The position numbers and the translations under genes are program-made. A stretch of 64,000 nt of DNA from Rheinheimera texasensis DSM 17496 (lineage in GTDB: Bacteria > Pseudomonadota > Gammaproteobacteria > Enterobacterales > Alteromonadaceae), in the NCBI RefSeq assembly GCF_000711985.1, contig NZ_JONU01000014.1, positions 62,001-126,000 on the forward strand, given 5' to 3'. Under the pieces are notes generated by a model, which was not told the origin of the DNA, did no database searches, and worked only from the letters and a program-made list of their open reading frames with translations. Positions within the stretch are counted from its first letter, which is position 1. Every line of letters starts with the position of its first letter. This document shows, piece after piece, positions 41,444 through 50,789 of the stretch.

Positions 41444-44065
41444 ATGTCCACATTCTTTTTAAAAACACCACTGGCGCTGGCGGTCAGCGCATCTTTGTTT
41501 TGCTCTGCCTTCGCGATGGCTGCAGCAGTTCCGGCAGACCGTGATGTATTGCCCGCCGGTGCCAGCCCGCAGCAGTATCAGCTGACGATAGATCCGGATT
41601 TACAGAAACTGACTTTTCAGGGCGAACTGACGCTGGATTTTAACGCTAGTCAAACGCTCAGTGAGCTGGTGCTGAACGCGCTGGATTTAACCATCATAGA
41701 CGCCAGCATTGACGGCAAAAAGGTCGATACCGAAGTGGTCGCTGCCACGCAACGTGTGCACTTCAAAGCGCCGGTCAGCCCTGGCAAACACCAGCTGCGT
41801 GTGCGTTATCAGGGCAAAATTTACGAACAGTCGGCTGGCTTGTTTGTCACTGACTACAGCAAACCCGATGGCAGCACAGGCCGCATGTTGTCCAGCCAGT
41901 TTGAGCCCGGTGATGCGCGCAAGTTAGCGCCAATGTGGGATGAGCCTGCACACAAAGCCATTTTTAAAATCAGCATCATCGAACCCAAAGGCCAGCTGGC
42001 CTTATCCAACATGCCCGAGCAACGCCGCCAGCCGCTGCCGGATGGCCGCAACCGCGTTGATTTTGCGCCGAGCGTGAAAATGAGCAGCTACCTGCTGTAT
42101 GTCGGTGCCGGCGACTATGAGCGCATTTCCGGTCGTTCCGGTGGTATTGAACATGGCGTGGTGGCGAAAAAAGGTGACGCGGTTAAAGGCGCGTTTGCCT
42201 TAAATGCCTCTTATCAGCTGCTGGATTATTACAACGACTATTTCGGCGTGCAGTATCCGCTGCCGAAGCTTGACCACATCGCAGTGCCGGGCGCCGGGGG
42301 TTTTGGCGCGATGGAAAACTGGGGCGCCGTGATGTATTTCGAAGGCACCTTATTGCTCGACCCGCAATTTTCCAACACCAGTGACAAACAAGAAGTGTTT
42401 GCCGTCGTCGGCCACGAAATGGCGCACCAGTGGTTTGGCAATATTGTCACCATGCAGTGGTGGGATGATCTGTGGCTGAACGAAGGCTTTGCCTCCTGGA
42501 TGGAATCTAAAGCCAGCCAGCATTTCTACCCGCAGTGGCATGCTGAATTAGGTGCTGTCGGCTCACGCAATTACGCCATGTTCCAGGACGCGCAGGAAAC
42601 TTCGCACCCGATAGTGCAGCCGGTGCGTAATCTGGAGGAAGCCAATGCCGCTTTTGACGGTATTACCTATTCCAAAGGTTTGTCGGTGATCACCATGCTG
42701 GAAGCTTACCTTGGTGAAGAGGCTTTCCGTGCCGGCGTGCGCGCTTATATGCAAAAACACCAGTACAGCAATACGGTGACCAGTAACCTGTGGCAGGCGT
42801 TGGCGCAAGCCTCTGGCCGCCCGGTGGAAACCATCGCCAACGATTTTACCAACCAGATTGGCGTGCCTTTAATCACCGCAGTGAAAGCCGAATGTCAGCA
42901 GGGCAACACAACACTGACCTTAACGCAAAGCCGTTTTGGTCTCGATGCCGCATCAAAACAAGCGCAGCAGTGGACAGTACCGGTGACGGCACAAGTGACT
43001 GGCCAAGCGGTGGCCCGCGCCGAAATTCGCGGTGATGCCGAGCAGACGATGACAGTGCCCGGCTGTGGCGTGGTTACGGTCAACGCCGGCCAGACTGGTT
43101 ATTACCGGGTGGATTACAGCGATGCGCTGTTCGCCGATGTGGTGAAAGGCTTTGCAAAATTGCCGGCGGTCGATCAGCTGGGTTTACTCAAAGACAGTGT
43201 GTCGCTGGGATACGCCGGTTACAGCGACATCAGCCGTTATCTGGCACTGACGCAGCAACTGCCGGTTGATGCCAATCCGATCATCGCTACAGACGTGGTG
43301 CAGCAGTTAGAAGGCTTCACCGACTTATACCGTGGCTTGCAAGGCGAAGCCGCGTACAAAGCCTTTGCGCTGAAACAAGCACAGGCGATGTTTGCCAAAG
43401 TGGGCTGGGAGAAACAAGCCGGTGAATCCGACAATACCAGCATTTTGCGCAGCAGCCTGATTGGCGTGCTGGCTGAACTCGGTGATCAAACCGTGATTAG
43501 CGAAGCGCGCAAAAGATTTGCCGCCAGTCAGACTGATAAAGCGGTGTTGCCGGGCGATTTATACGGCGTGGTGCTGAGAATTGTCGGCACTGAAGCGACA
43601 GCGACAGACTTTGCGCAGCTGAAAACGCTGGCCGCCAACACCAGCAACAGCACCGAAAAACGCCGCTTATTGGGCGCACTGGCCTCGGCTAAAGATGTGA
43701 CACTGGCAAAACAAGCGCTGACGTTGTTACTGACTGATTTAACGCCAAAACAATTTGCGCCGGGGTTGTTAAACCGCGTGGCAATGGAGCACAGCCAACT
43801 GGCCTACGATTTTTATCTGGCCAATCAGCCAGCGTTTGACGAACGGTTAGATCCGCTGCGCCGCGACGGTTTTGATGCGTCGCTGTTAGGCGCGGCCCGC
43901 GATGCCGCCACGGCAACTTTGTTGCGTGAAAAGGCCGCTGCTGCCAAAACCAAGCCCGTGAAAACCGCCTATCTGGAAGCTGCCGCCGGCATCGAACGCC
44001 GGTTAGATCGGGTCAAGCGCATTCCGGCGCAGGTTGACGCCTGGCTGAAATCACAGCAGCTGTGA
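41444..44065 (+). CDS. M1-family metallo-aminopeptidase, secreted
   Basis: An 873-residue zinc aminopeptidase of the PepN/ERAP type. Signal peptide MSTFFLKTPLALAVSASLF with cleavage near AMA. The exopeptidase motif GAMEN appears in GGFGAMENWG, the zinc site is HEMAHQWFGN with the third ligand in LNEGFASWM at the canonical 18-residue distance, and the C-terminal helical ERAP1-like domain follows. It trims N-terminal residues from peptides outside the cytoplasm. The start at 41444 lies at the signal peptide; the ribosome site is weak (GGAA 10 bases upstream). A hairpin GGTTGC-TTCT-GCAACC (41400-41415) sits in the leader. The stop overlaps the next gene (GTGA). Confidence 0.94.
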   Translation: MSTFFLKTPLALAVSASLFCSAFAMAAAVPADRDVLPAGASPQQYQLTIDPDLQKLTFQGELTLDFNASQTLSELVLNALDLTIIDASIDGKKVDTEVVAATQRVHFKAPVSPGKHQLRVRYQGKIYEQSAGLFVTDYSKPDGSTGRMLSSQFEPGDARKLAPMWDEPAHKAIFKISIIEPKGQLALSNMPEQRRQPLPDGRNRVDFAPSVKMSSYLLYVGAGDYERISGRSGGIEHGVVAKKGDAVKGAFALNASYQLLDYYNDYFGVQYPLPKLDHIAVPGAGGFGAMENWGAVMYFEGTLLLDPQFSNTSDKQEVFAVVGHEMAHQWFGNIVTMQWWDDLWLNEGFASWMESKASQHFYPQWHAELGAVGSRNYAMFQDAQETSHPIVQPVRNLEEANAAFDGITYSKGLSVITMLEAYLGEEAFRAGVRAYMQKHQYSNTVTSNLWQALAQASGRPVETIANDFTNQIGVPLITAVKAECQQGNTTLTLTQSRFGLDAASKQAQQWTVPVTAQVTGQAVARAEIRGDAEQTMTVPGCGVVTVNAGQTGYYRVDYSDALFADVVKGFAKLPAVDQLGLLKDSVSLGYAGYSDISRYLALTQQLPVDANPIIATDVVQQLEGFTDLYRGLQGEAAYKAFALKQAQAMFAKVGWEKQAGESDNTSILRSSLIGVLAELGDQTVISEARKRFAASQTDKAVLPGDLYGVVLRIVGTEATATDFAQLKTLAANTSNSTEKRRLLGALASAKDVTLAKQALTLLLTDLTPKQFAPGLLNRVAMEHSQLAYDFYLANQPAFDERLDPLRRDGFDASLLGAARDAATATLLREKAAAAKTKPVKTAYLEAAAGIERRLDRVKRIPAQVDAWLKSQQL

Positions 44066-44646
44066 CCTTGTTACTTCAGCCTGGTTTAGGCGATTCAGAG
44101 GCGCGACTGCGCCTCTATGTCGCCAAAGCGCCGCCGATGGTCGAGTTTGCCGGGCTTGATGCCTGTGTGGCGTTGTTGCCCGGTCAAATCGAGCAGATTT
44201 ACCGGCACTGCGGCAATGGCTGGCGCAAGGTGTTTAACGTTTATGCCAAGCTGGTCTGGGCTTTGCCCGCGCCGTGGCAGCCTGAATTGCAGGGTGCGCA
44301 AAGCTGGCAACAATGGCGCGACCGGGTGTTGTTGCAAGCCGGCTCCGGTACAGCGTTGCTGTTCGGTGCGAATGGCTTTGATCAGGATGGGTTTGGCGCA
44401 GATGCTGACATTGAGACTTTGCATATTATCGCCGGCCGTCAGCATGCGCGCGATTTATTGGCGCAAGGTTTGTTGCCGGAAACGCTGACTGGCGGTTTAG
44501 TCTGGCTGGATGATGAATTTGCCGTAGCAAAAAAATTGCGGCTGTTGGTTTGCCCTTATCTGGATTACCGTCAGCTCAGTGACATAAAAATAACGCGGTT
44601 AGTGCAGTTGGTGCGGCAGTGGCCGGATGGCGTTGATTTGCTTTAA
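44062..44646 (+). CDS. Conserved protein of unknown function, coupled to M1 aminopeptidase gene
   Basis: A 194-residue soluble protein starting with GTG that overlaps the peptidase stop by four bases. Recognisable stretches are YRHCGNGWRKVFNVYAKL, SWQQWRDRVLLQAGSGTALLF and VWLDDEFAVAKKLRLLVCPYLDYRQLSD. It resembles a small family found in marine gammaproteobacteria (perhaps DUF6942, from memory and not certain). No catalytic motif is clear. Its end overlaps the 3' end of the convergent arfA gene, so the hairpin inside arfA may also terminate this transcript. Confidence 0.75.
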   Translation: MTLLLQPGLGDSEARLRLYVAKAPPMVEFAGLDACVALLPGQIEQIYRHCGNGWRKVFNVYAKLVWALPAPWQPELQGAQSWQQWRDRVLLQAGSGTALLFGANGFDQDGFGADADIETLHIIAGRQHARDLLAQGLLPETLTGGLVWLDDEFAVAKKLRLLVCPYLDYRQLSDIKITRLVQLVRQWPDGVDLL

Positions 44647-44843
44647 ATACTGGCAAAAAACAACCAACAAAAAGGGGCGGAATCTTGCGATTGTCGCCCC
44701 TTTTTATCGTGCCGGTTATAAGAACCTTTGCCTTTTTTCGCTTTGACCACCCGGGTTCTGAACAGCGGGCTGGTGATAACGGCTTTGAGCATATTGTCCT
44801 GAATGGCGCCGCGCTGGTGATCATGCGGCAGTGGTTTTTTCAT
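44643..44843 (-). CDS. arfA: Alternative ribosome-rescue factor A
   Basis: A 66-residue basic protein matching ArfA: HDHQRGAIQDNMLKAVITSP, LFRTRVV and KKGKGSYNRHDKKG align with the E. coli protein around its KGQIKDNA, LFRQRVE and KKGKGSY motifs. ArfA recruits RF2 to ribosomes stalled on mRNAs without stop codons when trans-translation fails. GAGGAG is 7 bases before the ATG. A perfect intrinsic terminator lies inside the reading frame about 8 codons before the stop, so transcripts would lack the stop codon, as in the known arfA control by tmRNA. The extreme C-terminus (APFCWLFFASI) is hydrophobic, as expected for the degraded full-length form. Confidence 0.92.
   Translation of the reverse strand: MKKPLPHDHQRGAIQDNMLKAVITSPLFRTRVVKAKKGKGSYNRHDKKGRQSQDSAPFCWLFFASI
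44669..44705. terminator. Terminator inside the arfA reading frame
   Basis: On the minus strand AAAAAGGGGCG pairs perfectly with CGCCCCTTTTT (11 bp), with an extra AATC/GATT stem in the loop and a T-run after it. RNA would end near 44665-44669, before the arfA stop at 44643-44645. The T-run on the plus strand makes it usable for the convergent gene too. Confidence 0.85.
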
Positions 44844-44916
44844 CGTCAGACTCCTCTTAGATGTTGACGCGCTGGTTAAAAAACCAGCGCATTATATCAG
44901 TTTTCGGGTGTTGTGT

Positions 44917-47900
44917 TTATTCTTCGTTTAGTAATTGCCTGATGTCTGTGCCGAGCAGCAGCTGCTCTATCAACGGCAACTTGCTGGCCGGACTTTGCGC
45001 CCGCAAAACCCGGACAAAATCCATCGCACTGGCCGGCGGTAACGGATAACGATGCTGCTGCCAAAGCTGACGTAGCGCTGCCATGATCACTGCATCCCCC
45101 AGTTCTGCCCTGAGCCGGGCAAACACCAGGGTGGCCCGGGAATATTGATCATAAGACTCCTCCGCATCAATCAGGCTGCTGGCAGCGGCCAGACTGCCAG
45201 CCTGCGCGCGGGCAAACCGCTGTTGCTCAAAATCAACCAAGCCCTGCATTGCGGCCACGCCAAACTGCTGCTCGAGCAATACCAGCTCGGCATATTTGGT
45301 CACAGACTCGACCAAAAAAGCACTGTCGCCCGCTACACCATTGCCGATGCCATGACCAAACCACTGATGCGCCACTTCATGCGCGGCGCGCCGGTATACC
45401 TGACTAAAAGGCGCATCGGCGCTTGGCTTCGCACGCAGGCCAACGCGGTGATTAATCAGCACCAGCTGCGGCAGTGCATAACCGGTTGGGCCTATGTCCG
45501 GCATCATCACCAGCCGCAGTGCGTCGCCCGGATAAGCGCCGATGTTCTGGCTGAACCAGGTCAGTGTTTGCTGCATCGCCTGCATGGTTAAATCAGTGGC
45601 GGTATTAAATTCGGGGCTGTAGATCTCAAGCGGCACGCCCGCCGCTTCGCTACTTTGTTTTTGCCACGGCACTGCGATTAAGGCCGGTACATTGCGCACT
45701 GGCGCCTCAGTGCGGTAGTGGAAAAACTGCTGGCCTTCGGCCTGCCAGGTTTTTAGTAAAGCCCCAGTGGCGATGCCCTGATAACCAACTGGCACGGCGA
45801 TGGTGGTATCCAGCAGGGCCCAGTCATAACGCGCCGACGCTGGCGTGTGGTGAGCGGCCAACACCGATGGCTGTGTCTCAGACGCCGGCAGCGGTGCCAG
45901 GCCAAAACGGGCGCGTTCGGCATCATCACGCAGCCGTAATTCCGGCACAAAGCCAATTTGCGGCAGCAGTTGTAGTAGCCGCAAGTAGCTGAATTCAGGC
46001 CGGATAATTTGATGGCTGGGTGCCGGCGTGATGCCTTGTTGCTGCAGAAAATACTGCAGCTGCAGAGTTGTGCTGGTGCCTGGTTTCAGCTGAATGTTAA
46101 ATACCTGCTGGCCGAGATTGTTATCAATGTCCGCCACCGCCTGCCCGCCTTGCAGCTGCTGTAACTCAGTGGGCGTTTGTAAGCCAGGGAAGCCCAGCAA
46201 CAGCTGTGAAACCGGCTGCGCATGCGGATTATGCAGCGTCAGCGTCGCGCTGATTTTGGCTTGCTGCGTGTGCGGGTCCAAGTTGACTTGCAGCTTCACT
46301 TGCTGCACCACCGGCTGCGGCACTGTCCGCCAGTGCTGATATTGCCGCTCATAGGCTGCCCGTTTTGCCAGCCGTTCATCACGGTTTTGCAGTGCGCCGG
46401 CCGCATCAAGTCGTTGATGAATATGCAGGCCCTGCAGCAGCGCCAATGCAGCGCAGATCGCGGTCGCGGCAGTCAGTGGTGTGAGTGCTGCAACAAGTTT
46501 TGGCCGGCTAAAACCGGTGCCGCGATGATAAAACTGCAACGCCAGAGTGCCCAAACTTATTGCGAGCAACGCCCAGAACCACAAATACGGCCAAAAGCCG
46601 CCGTGATAAATATCGCCGGCAAAACTTTGCGCCGTGCTACCCAAAGTCCCCTGATAACCCCACAGAATATCCGGCAGCTGTAACTGGCTTTGGCCGATGC
46701 GCCACAGTGGATGTTGCAGCTGCAGTAAATCCGGCAACGGCGACAAACCAAAGGTCAGTAAGCCTGCCACCGCCAGATTGGCCCACAGCGGCTGGCGCAA
46801 CAACGCATGGCAGGCCAGTAATAACAGCGCCCAGCACCAAAGTGGTAGCAGGATCAACAGGCCCTGCCGGCCATATTCGGCAAGGTCCAACGGTACTTGT
46901 AACAGCATTTGCGCCAGCGCAACTGCAGAGAGACTGAGCAGCACCAGCAGCAATACCAGGCCGGATAAGACGATAAACTGGCTCATTAACAGCAGCGCGG
47001 AAGGCTGCGGCGTGGCGGCAATCAGGCCGTCGATACGCGCCTGGCGGTTCAGCCAGCTGAGCTGATGCGCCCAGAAGGCGGTGAGTAACAGGCCAAATCT
47101 TGGGAGCACATCGCCACTTACACGGTTCAGCGCATCGCGGCTATCTGGCACCAGCTGACTAAAAGCTTCGGCATATCCCAGGCCGGTATAGACCTCGCTG
47201 AATACCAACAAGCAAAGCGCCAACATCGCCAATAAAGTGCTGTATTGAAAACAAAGTTGCTGCCACTGCAGACGCAGCAAAGCGGTAAACACTGGCGCCG
47301 GGCGCAGTTGCTGCGGCGGGCAAGGTTGGTACTGCAGCGCTACTGCATTAAGCGGAATATCGGTGGTTGCAGCGGGTTTGCGCTGGTTTGATGCGGCCGG
47401 TTTGTGCTGCAAGGCACGCCAGCACAATAACCCGGCCAGCGTGATGATCAACAGCCGGTTCAGCCAGAAGGTGGTATTGAGCTGGCTCAGAGCGGCCGGC
47501 ATCTCGCCGCTTTGGCGTAACTGTGCGAGCACCGGCGTCAGCGCATAAGGGTCCAGATACACCATCAGCTGACTCAGTAGCGGTGATATCGACTGACTGT
47601 TGGCCATCAGCGGCGAACCGGTGGCAGCAGCCAGCAGCATGTAACCCAGCCAGACGGCCGCGCCTTGCAGATACAGCACTATGGGTGATTGACTGCGACA
47701 GCTGCACCACAAGGCCAGTGCAGTCAACAGCGCCAGAGCCGGCAATTGCTGTACCAGTAATAACTGCCAGGACCAGCGCCAGATGCCGGTCACGTCGGCA
47801 TAGGTCGTCGAAAACACCAGCGCGACTAACAACACAAAACACAGCTGCAGCAACGCTGCACAAAGCCACAGGCCAAGCGCACGCACCACCAGTCGTTGGC

Positions 47901-48177
47901 GGCGGCTTTGTGCCGTTACTTCAATCAGCGCGCTGATGCCATGCTGGCTGTCACGCAACAGAAGTAGCGAAGCCAACACGCCAATCAGCAGCGGCTGAAT
48001 CGTCATCAGCAGCATGCTATGACGCAGCAGCAGGGCTTTGACCGGCTGCGCATCGACAGCGCCAGGGTTCAGATGAACCAGTGCGGCAAAGGCCAGCGCC
48101 AGCACCACACTCAGCCAAAACAATGGCTGCACCCGGCAAAACCGCCATTCATTCAAAAGCAGAGGCCAGAGTTTCAT
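44917..48177 (-). CDS. ABC transporter permease fused to an M1-type metallopeptidase domain
   Basis: A 1086-residue fusion. Residues ~1-600 hold about twelve membrane helices in two ABC-2-like halves, each opening with a short cytoplasmic start and a helix (WPLLLNEWRFCRVQPLFW; LLRLQWQQLCFQYSTLLAML). From ~630 a soluble part begins with a beta domain (VKLQVNLDPHTQQAKISATL) and continues to a gluzincin catalytic domain with AAHEVAHQWFGH and a Glu in AFLVESVTKYAEL. The Glu is 19 residues after HEXXH rather than 18, and GAMEN is replaced by GYALPQ. Start 48177 overlaps the ATPase stop (ATGA). It is probably an exporter that also cleaves or binds its peptide cargo; this pairing is known in annotation but its substrate is not. 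Confidence 0.88.
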   Translation of the reverse strand: MKLWPLLLNEWRFCRVQPLFWLSVVLALAFAALVHLNPGAVDAQPVKALLLRHSMLLMTIQPLLIGVLASLLLLRDSQHGISALIEVTAQSRRQRLVVRALGLWLCAALLQLCFVLLVALVFSTTYADVTGIWRWSWQLLLVQQLPALALLTALALWCSCRSQSPIVLYLQGAAVWLGYMLLAAATGSPLMANSQSISPLLSQLMVYLDPYALTPVLAQLRQSGEMPAALSQLNTTFWLNRLLIITLAGLLCWRALQHKPAASNQRKPAATTDIPLNAVALQYQPCPPQQLRPAPVFTALLRLQWQQLCFQYSTLLAMLALCLLVFSEVYTGLGYAEAFSQLVPDSRDALNRVSGDVLPRFGLLLTAFWAHQLSWLNRQARIDGLIAATPQPSALLLMSQFIVLSGLVLLLVLLSLSAVALAQMLLQVPLDLAEYGRQGLLILLPLWCWALLLLACHALLRQPLWANLAVAGLLTFGLSPLPDLLQLQHPLWRIGQSQLQLPDILWGYQGTLGSTAQSFAGDIYHGGFWPYLWFWALLAISLGTLALQFYHRGTGFSRPKLVAALTPLTAATAICAALALLQGLHIHQRLDAAGALQNRDERLAKRAAYERQYQHWRTVPQPVVQQVKLQVNLDPHTQQAKISATLTLHNPHAQPVSQLLLGFPGLQTPTELQQLQGGQAVADIDNNLGQQVFNIQLKPGTSTTLQLQYFLQQQGITPAPSHQIIRPEFSYLRLLQLLPQIGFVPELRLRDDAERARFGLAPLPASETQPSVLAAHHTPASARYDWALLDTTIAVPVGYQGIATGALLKTWQAEGQQFFHYRTEAPVRNVPALIAVPWQKQSSEAAGVPLEIYSPEFNTATDLTMQAMQQTLTWFSQNIGAYPGDALRLVMMPDIGPTGYALPQLVLINHRVGLRAKPSADAPFSQVYRRAAHEVAHQWFGHGIGNGVAGDSAFLVESVTKYAELVLLEQQFGVAAMQGLVDFEQQRFARAQAGSLAAASSLIDAEESYDQYSRATLVFARLRAELGDAVIMAALRQLWQQHRYPLPPASAMDFVRVLRAQSPASKLPLIEQLLLGTDIRQLLNEE

Positions 48178-49043
48178 TGTGTCGCCTCCTGCTTGGCCAG
48201 TGCCAGAAAATAACGGTCCTGCAAAGTGGCGGCGACCGGCGAAAAATCCGCGCCTGGGCATTGCGGCGCAAAAACCCGTTGCAGCGGGATACCGCGCTGA
48301 TAACTGCGCTGCAGCAGTTGCGCCTGTGGTGGCAGCTCGATATCGGCGCCAAAAGCCTGCCAAATCTGGCCGCAAAGCGGGCCGATTAAATCCTGGGTGT
48401 CGCCCTGCAACACAATCTCACCTTGCAGCAGGATGGCGACATTGGGGCAAAGCTGCTCGATGTCGTCGACAATATGGCTCGACAGCAGCACCAGCCGGTC
48501 GCGGCTGATCTCACAGAGCACATTGTGCAGCTGTGCCCGCTCCTGTGGGTCCAGCCCGGCGCTTGGTTCGTCGAGGATTAACAGTTTAGGGTCACCGAGC
48601 AGCGCCTGCGCGATACCAAAACGCTGGCGCATGCCGCCGGAAAAGTGCGCGACGGTTTTACCGGCCACGGTGCTCAGATTGGTCAGTGCCAGCAACTGAT
48701 CTATTTGTTCGCGTCGGGCTCTGGCTTGATGCAGGCCCTTGAGCACAGCGATATGTTCCAGCAAAGCGCGGCAGGACAAATGCGGATAAACACCAAATTC
48801 TTGCGGTAAATAACCCAGCTGTGCACGCAGCCGCTGTGGTTCCTGCAACACATCAATGCCGTCAAAAAGCAGCGTGCCGCTGTCGGCGCTTTGCAACGTG
48901 GCAATAGTGCGTAACAAACTGGATTTGCCGGCGCCGTTCGGCCCGAGCAGGCCAAACAGGCCGCGACCTGCATGAAGGCTCAGCTGACGCAGCGCCCGGG
49001 TGCCGTCGGCGTAGGTTTTAGAAAGTTGTTGGATCTGTAACAT
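48174..49043 (-). CDS. ABC transporter ATP-binding protein for the permease/peptidase fusion
   Basis: A 289-residue ATPase. Walker A GPNGAGKSSL, Q-loop YLPQEFGVYP, signature FSGGMRQRFGIAQAL, Walker B LLILDEPSAGLDP and switch His SSHIVDDI are intact. The ATG at 49043 opens MLQIQQLSKTYADGTRAL, the usual start of this class; frames further upstream lack support and the ribosome site is weak (AAGAAG). It overlaps the permease-peptidase gene by 4 bases and is divergent from the LytS/LytTR pair 216 bases away, which implies regulation of the exporter by that pair. Confidence 0.93.
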   Translation of the reverse strand: MLQIQQLSKTYADGTRALRQLSLHAGRGLFGLLGPNGAGKSSLLRTIATLQSADSGTLLFDGIDVLQEPQRLRAQLGYLPQEFGVYPHLSCRALLEHIAVLKGLHQARARREQIDQLLALTNLSTVAGKTVAHFSGGMRQRFGIAQALLGDPKLLILDEPSAGLDPQERAQLHNVLCEISRDRLVLLSSHIVDDIEQLCPNVAILLQGEIVLQGDTQDLIGPLCGQIWQAFGADIELPPQAQLLQRSYQRGIPLQRVFAPQCPGADFSPVAATLQDRYFLALAKQEATQ

Positions 49044-49259
49044 GGTGATGCTTCTTGCTGTGGTCAATAGACCTGAGGCTAAAACCACAGTGCCAGTAGC
49101 TCAAGCCGGCAATGACCAAGCCGCCTGTGGCGATGACCAAACCGGGAAAACCGCCTGCGACCGGTTCGTCAGGCCAAAAGCGGTTTTTGTCAGCGCACAG
49201 ATGACAATCACGCTGGCGGCAGGCAGCATAAGGCCATGCCCCTTGGACTGCCTGCACTG

Positions 49260-50789
49260 ATGAAATTTGCTGATCGAATAAAAACGGACCACCTGCCGGC
49301 ACTGTTCCCGGTGCTGCTGGCCTGGTTGTGGGCGCTGCTGTCGCCACAGATGTTGCCGGCCGATGTCGCCGCCGACAGTCCAATCGCACCGTTCTGGACA
49401 TCCCTCTGGCAATCAACGCTGCTGTATCTGCCGCTGTTGTTGGTGCAAGGCTGGTTAAGCTTATGTCTGCTACCGGCAGCCGCGGCAAAGCGCAGAGTGC
49501 CGCTTGCTCTGCTGTGGCTGGTTGCCTTTGTGTTGTACCCGGCGGGCTGGTGGTATTGGCGCCAAAGTGATGCGACTGTCTATCAGTTCGGCAGCACCGA
49601 CTGGCTGCTGGTGAGTGGTTTGTCGTTGTTGTATTGGTGCCAGCTGATTTATCAGCGCCGACAACATGACGGGCCTTTGACCGGCTGGTCGCGGCTCTGG
49701 TCACTGGATGCGGTGCTACTGGCGTTACTTGCGCTCTGGACGCTGGCCTGGGCCTGTTTATTAACCTCACACCCGCCCGGTTTTGCCAAGCAGCCAATTC
49801 CGGTGCATGTGGACTGGTCGCGCATCGCGGCAGAGCCGGTGTTGTGGCTGTGGTATCTGGGACAATTTGCCGTGTTGGCCGCAGCGATGTTCGGCTGTTA
49901 TTGGCTGACGCGGTATTATTTAATCCGCCGGGTGCTGGCTCAGCGGGGCCTGCTGACTTTTGTACTGCTGAGTTTAGTGTTGATTTTATTGAGCTACGCG
50001 CCGCTCAGCTGGTTGTTATTACAGTTACCGATGAATCAGGGCGTCGAAGTGCCGGCCGTGCCGGGTGGCAGCCAGAACCCTTTTGACTGGTACAATTTTA
50101 ATTTTATGCTGCTGCAATGGCTGTTTACTGCGCCAATCATTCTGGCCTTTGAGCGCCAGCAGCAGGACAGCGCGCTGGCGCAGCTGCGTCATCAACAGGT
50201 CCGCACCGAGCTGCAATTGCTGCAGCAACAAATTAATCCGCATTTTCTGTTTAACACCTTAAATAATCTGTATGCCTTGTGTTTGCTAAAGTCCGACTCG
50301 GCACCACAGCTGGTGTTAAAACTGGCGGATTTGCTGCGATATGTGGTGTATCAGGGCCAGCAAGAGCGTGTGCTGCTCAGCGGTGAACTGGACTATCTGC
50401 AGCATTATTTCGACCTGCAGCAACTGCGGGTCAGCAATAAAACCACTGTGACTGTGGAGTTTCCGGCAGAGACCGGCAGCTGGCAACTGCCACCTTTGTT
50501 ACTGATCATGCTGGTCGAAAACGCCTATAAACATGGTGTGGAGACCAGTGCCGACTCTAGTCAGATCTGGCTGTCGGCCAGTATCAGGCAACAACGGCTG
50601 CTGTTTATTTGCCGCAATACACTGCCGGCACAGACCGCAAACACAACAGATACAGGCATGGGGCTGGACAATCTGCGCCGCCGCCTGCAGTTGCTGTATG
50701 GCACTGATTTTGTGCTAAAAAGTGGCCCGGACGCAGCCGGTTGCTGGTACGCCGAATTACAATTGCCGCTGTGGCCGGAGTCGCCATGA
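49260..50789 (+). CDS. LytS/YehU-type sensor histidine kinase
   Basis: A 509-residue membrane kinase. About seven predicted helices occupy residues 1-290 (WLWALLSPQML, LLYLPLLLVQGWLSLCLLP, LTFVLLSLVLILLSYAPLSWLLL), then the His_kinase domain with the phospho-acceptor in LQQQINPHFLFNTLNNLYAL, and an ATPase with LLIMLVENAYKHG and GMGLDNLRRRLQLLYG. This architecture is that of LytS-like receptors of peptides or small molecules. The start is uncertain between 49236 and 49260, both with poor Shine-Dalgarno sequences. Its stop overlaps the response regulator start (ATGA). It is divergent from the ABC exporter with the fused peptidase. Confidence 0.9.
   Translation: MKFADRIKTDHLPALFPVLLAWLWALLSPQMLPADVAADSPIAPFWTSLWQSTLLYLPLLLVQGWLSLCLLPAAAAKRRVPLALLWLVAFVLYPAGWWYWRQSDATVYQFGSTDWLLVSGLSLLYWCQLIYQRRQHDGPLTGWSRLWSLDAVLLALLALWTLAWACLLTSHPPGFAKQPIPVHVDWSRIAAEPVLWLWYLGQFAVLAAAMFGCYWLTRYYLIRRVLAQRGLLTFVLLSLVLILLSYAPLSWLLLQLPMNQGVEVPAVPGGSQNPFDWYNFNFMLLQWLFTAPIILAFERQQQDSALAQLRHQQVRTELQLLQQQINPHFLFNTLNNLYALCLLKSDSAPQLVLKLADLLRYVVYQGQQERVLLSGELDYLQHYFDLQQLRVSNKTTVTVEFPAETGSWQLPPLLLIMLVENAYKHGVETSADSSQIWLSASIRQQRLLFICRNTLPAQTANTTDTGMGLDNLRRRLQLLYGTDFVLKSGPDAAGCWYAELQLPLWPESP

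Noticed and set aside
49018-49797. 259-codon minus-strand frame opposite the LytS-type kinase start
   Set aside because: It lies antisense to a well-supported kinase gene and overlaps the divergent promoter and ATPase start. Its Arg/Thr/Pro-rich composition is that of a shadow frame.
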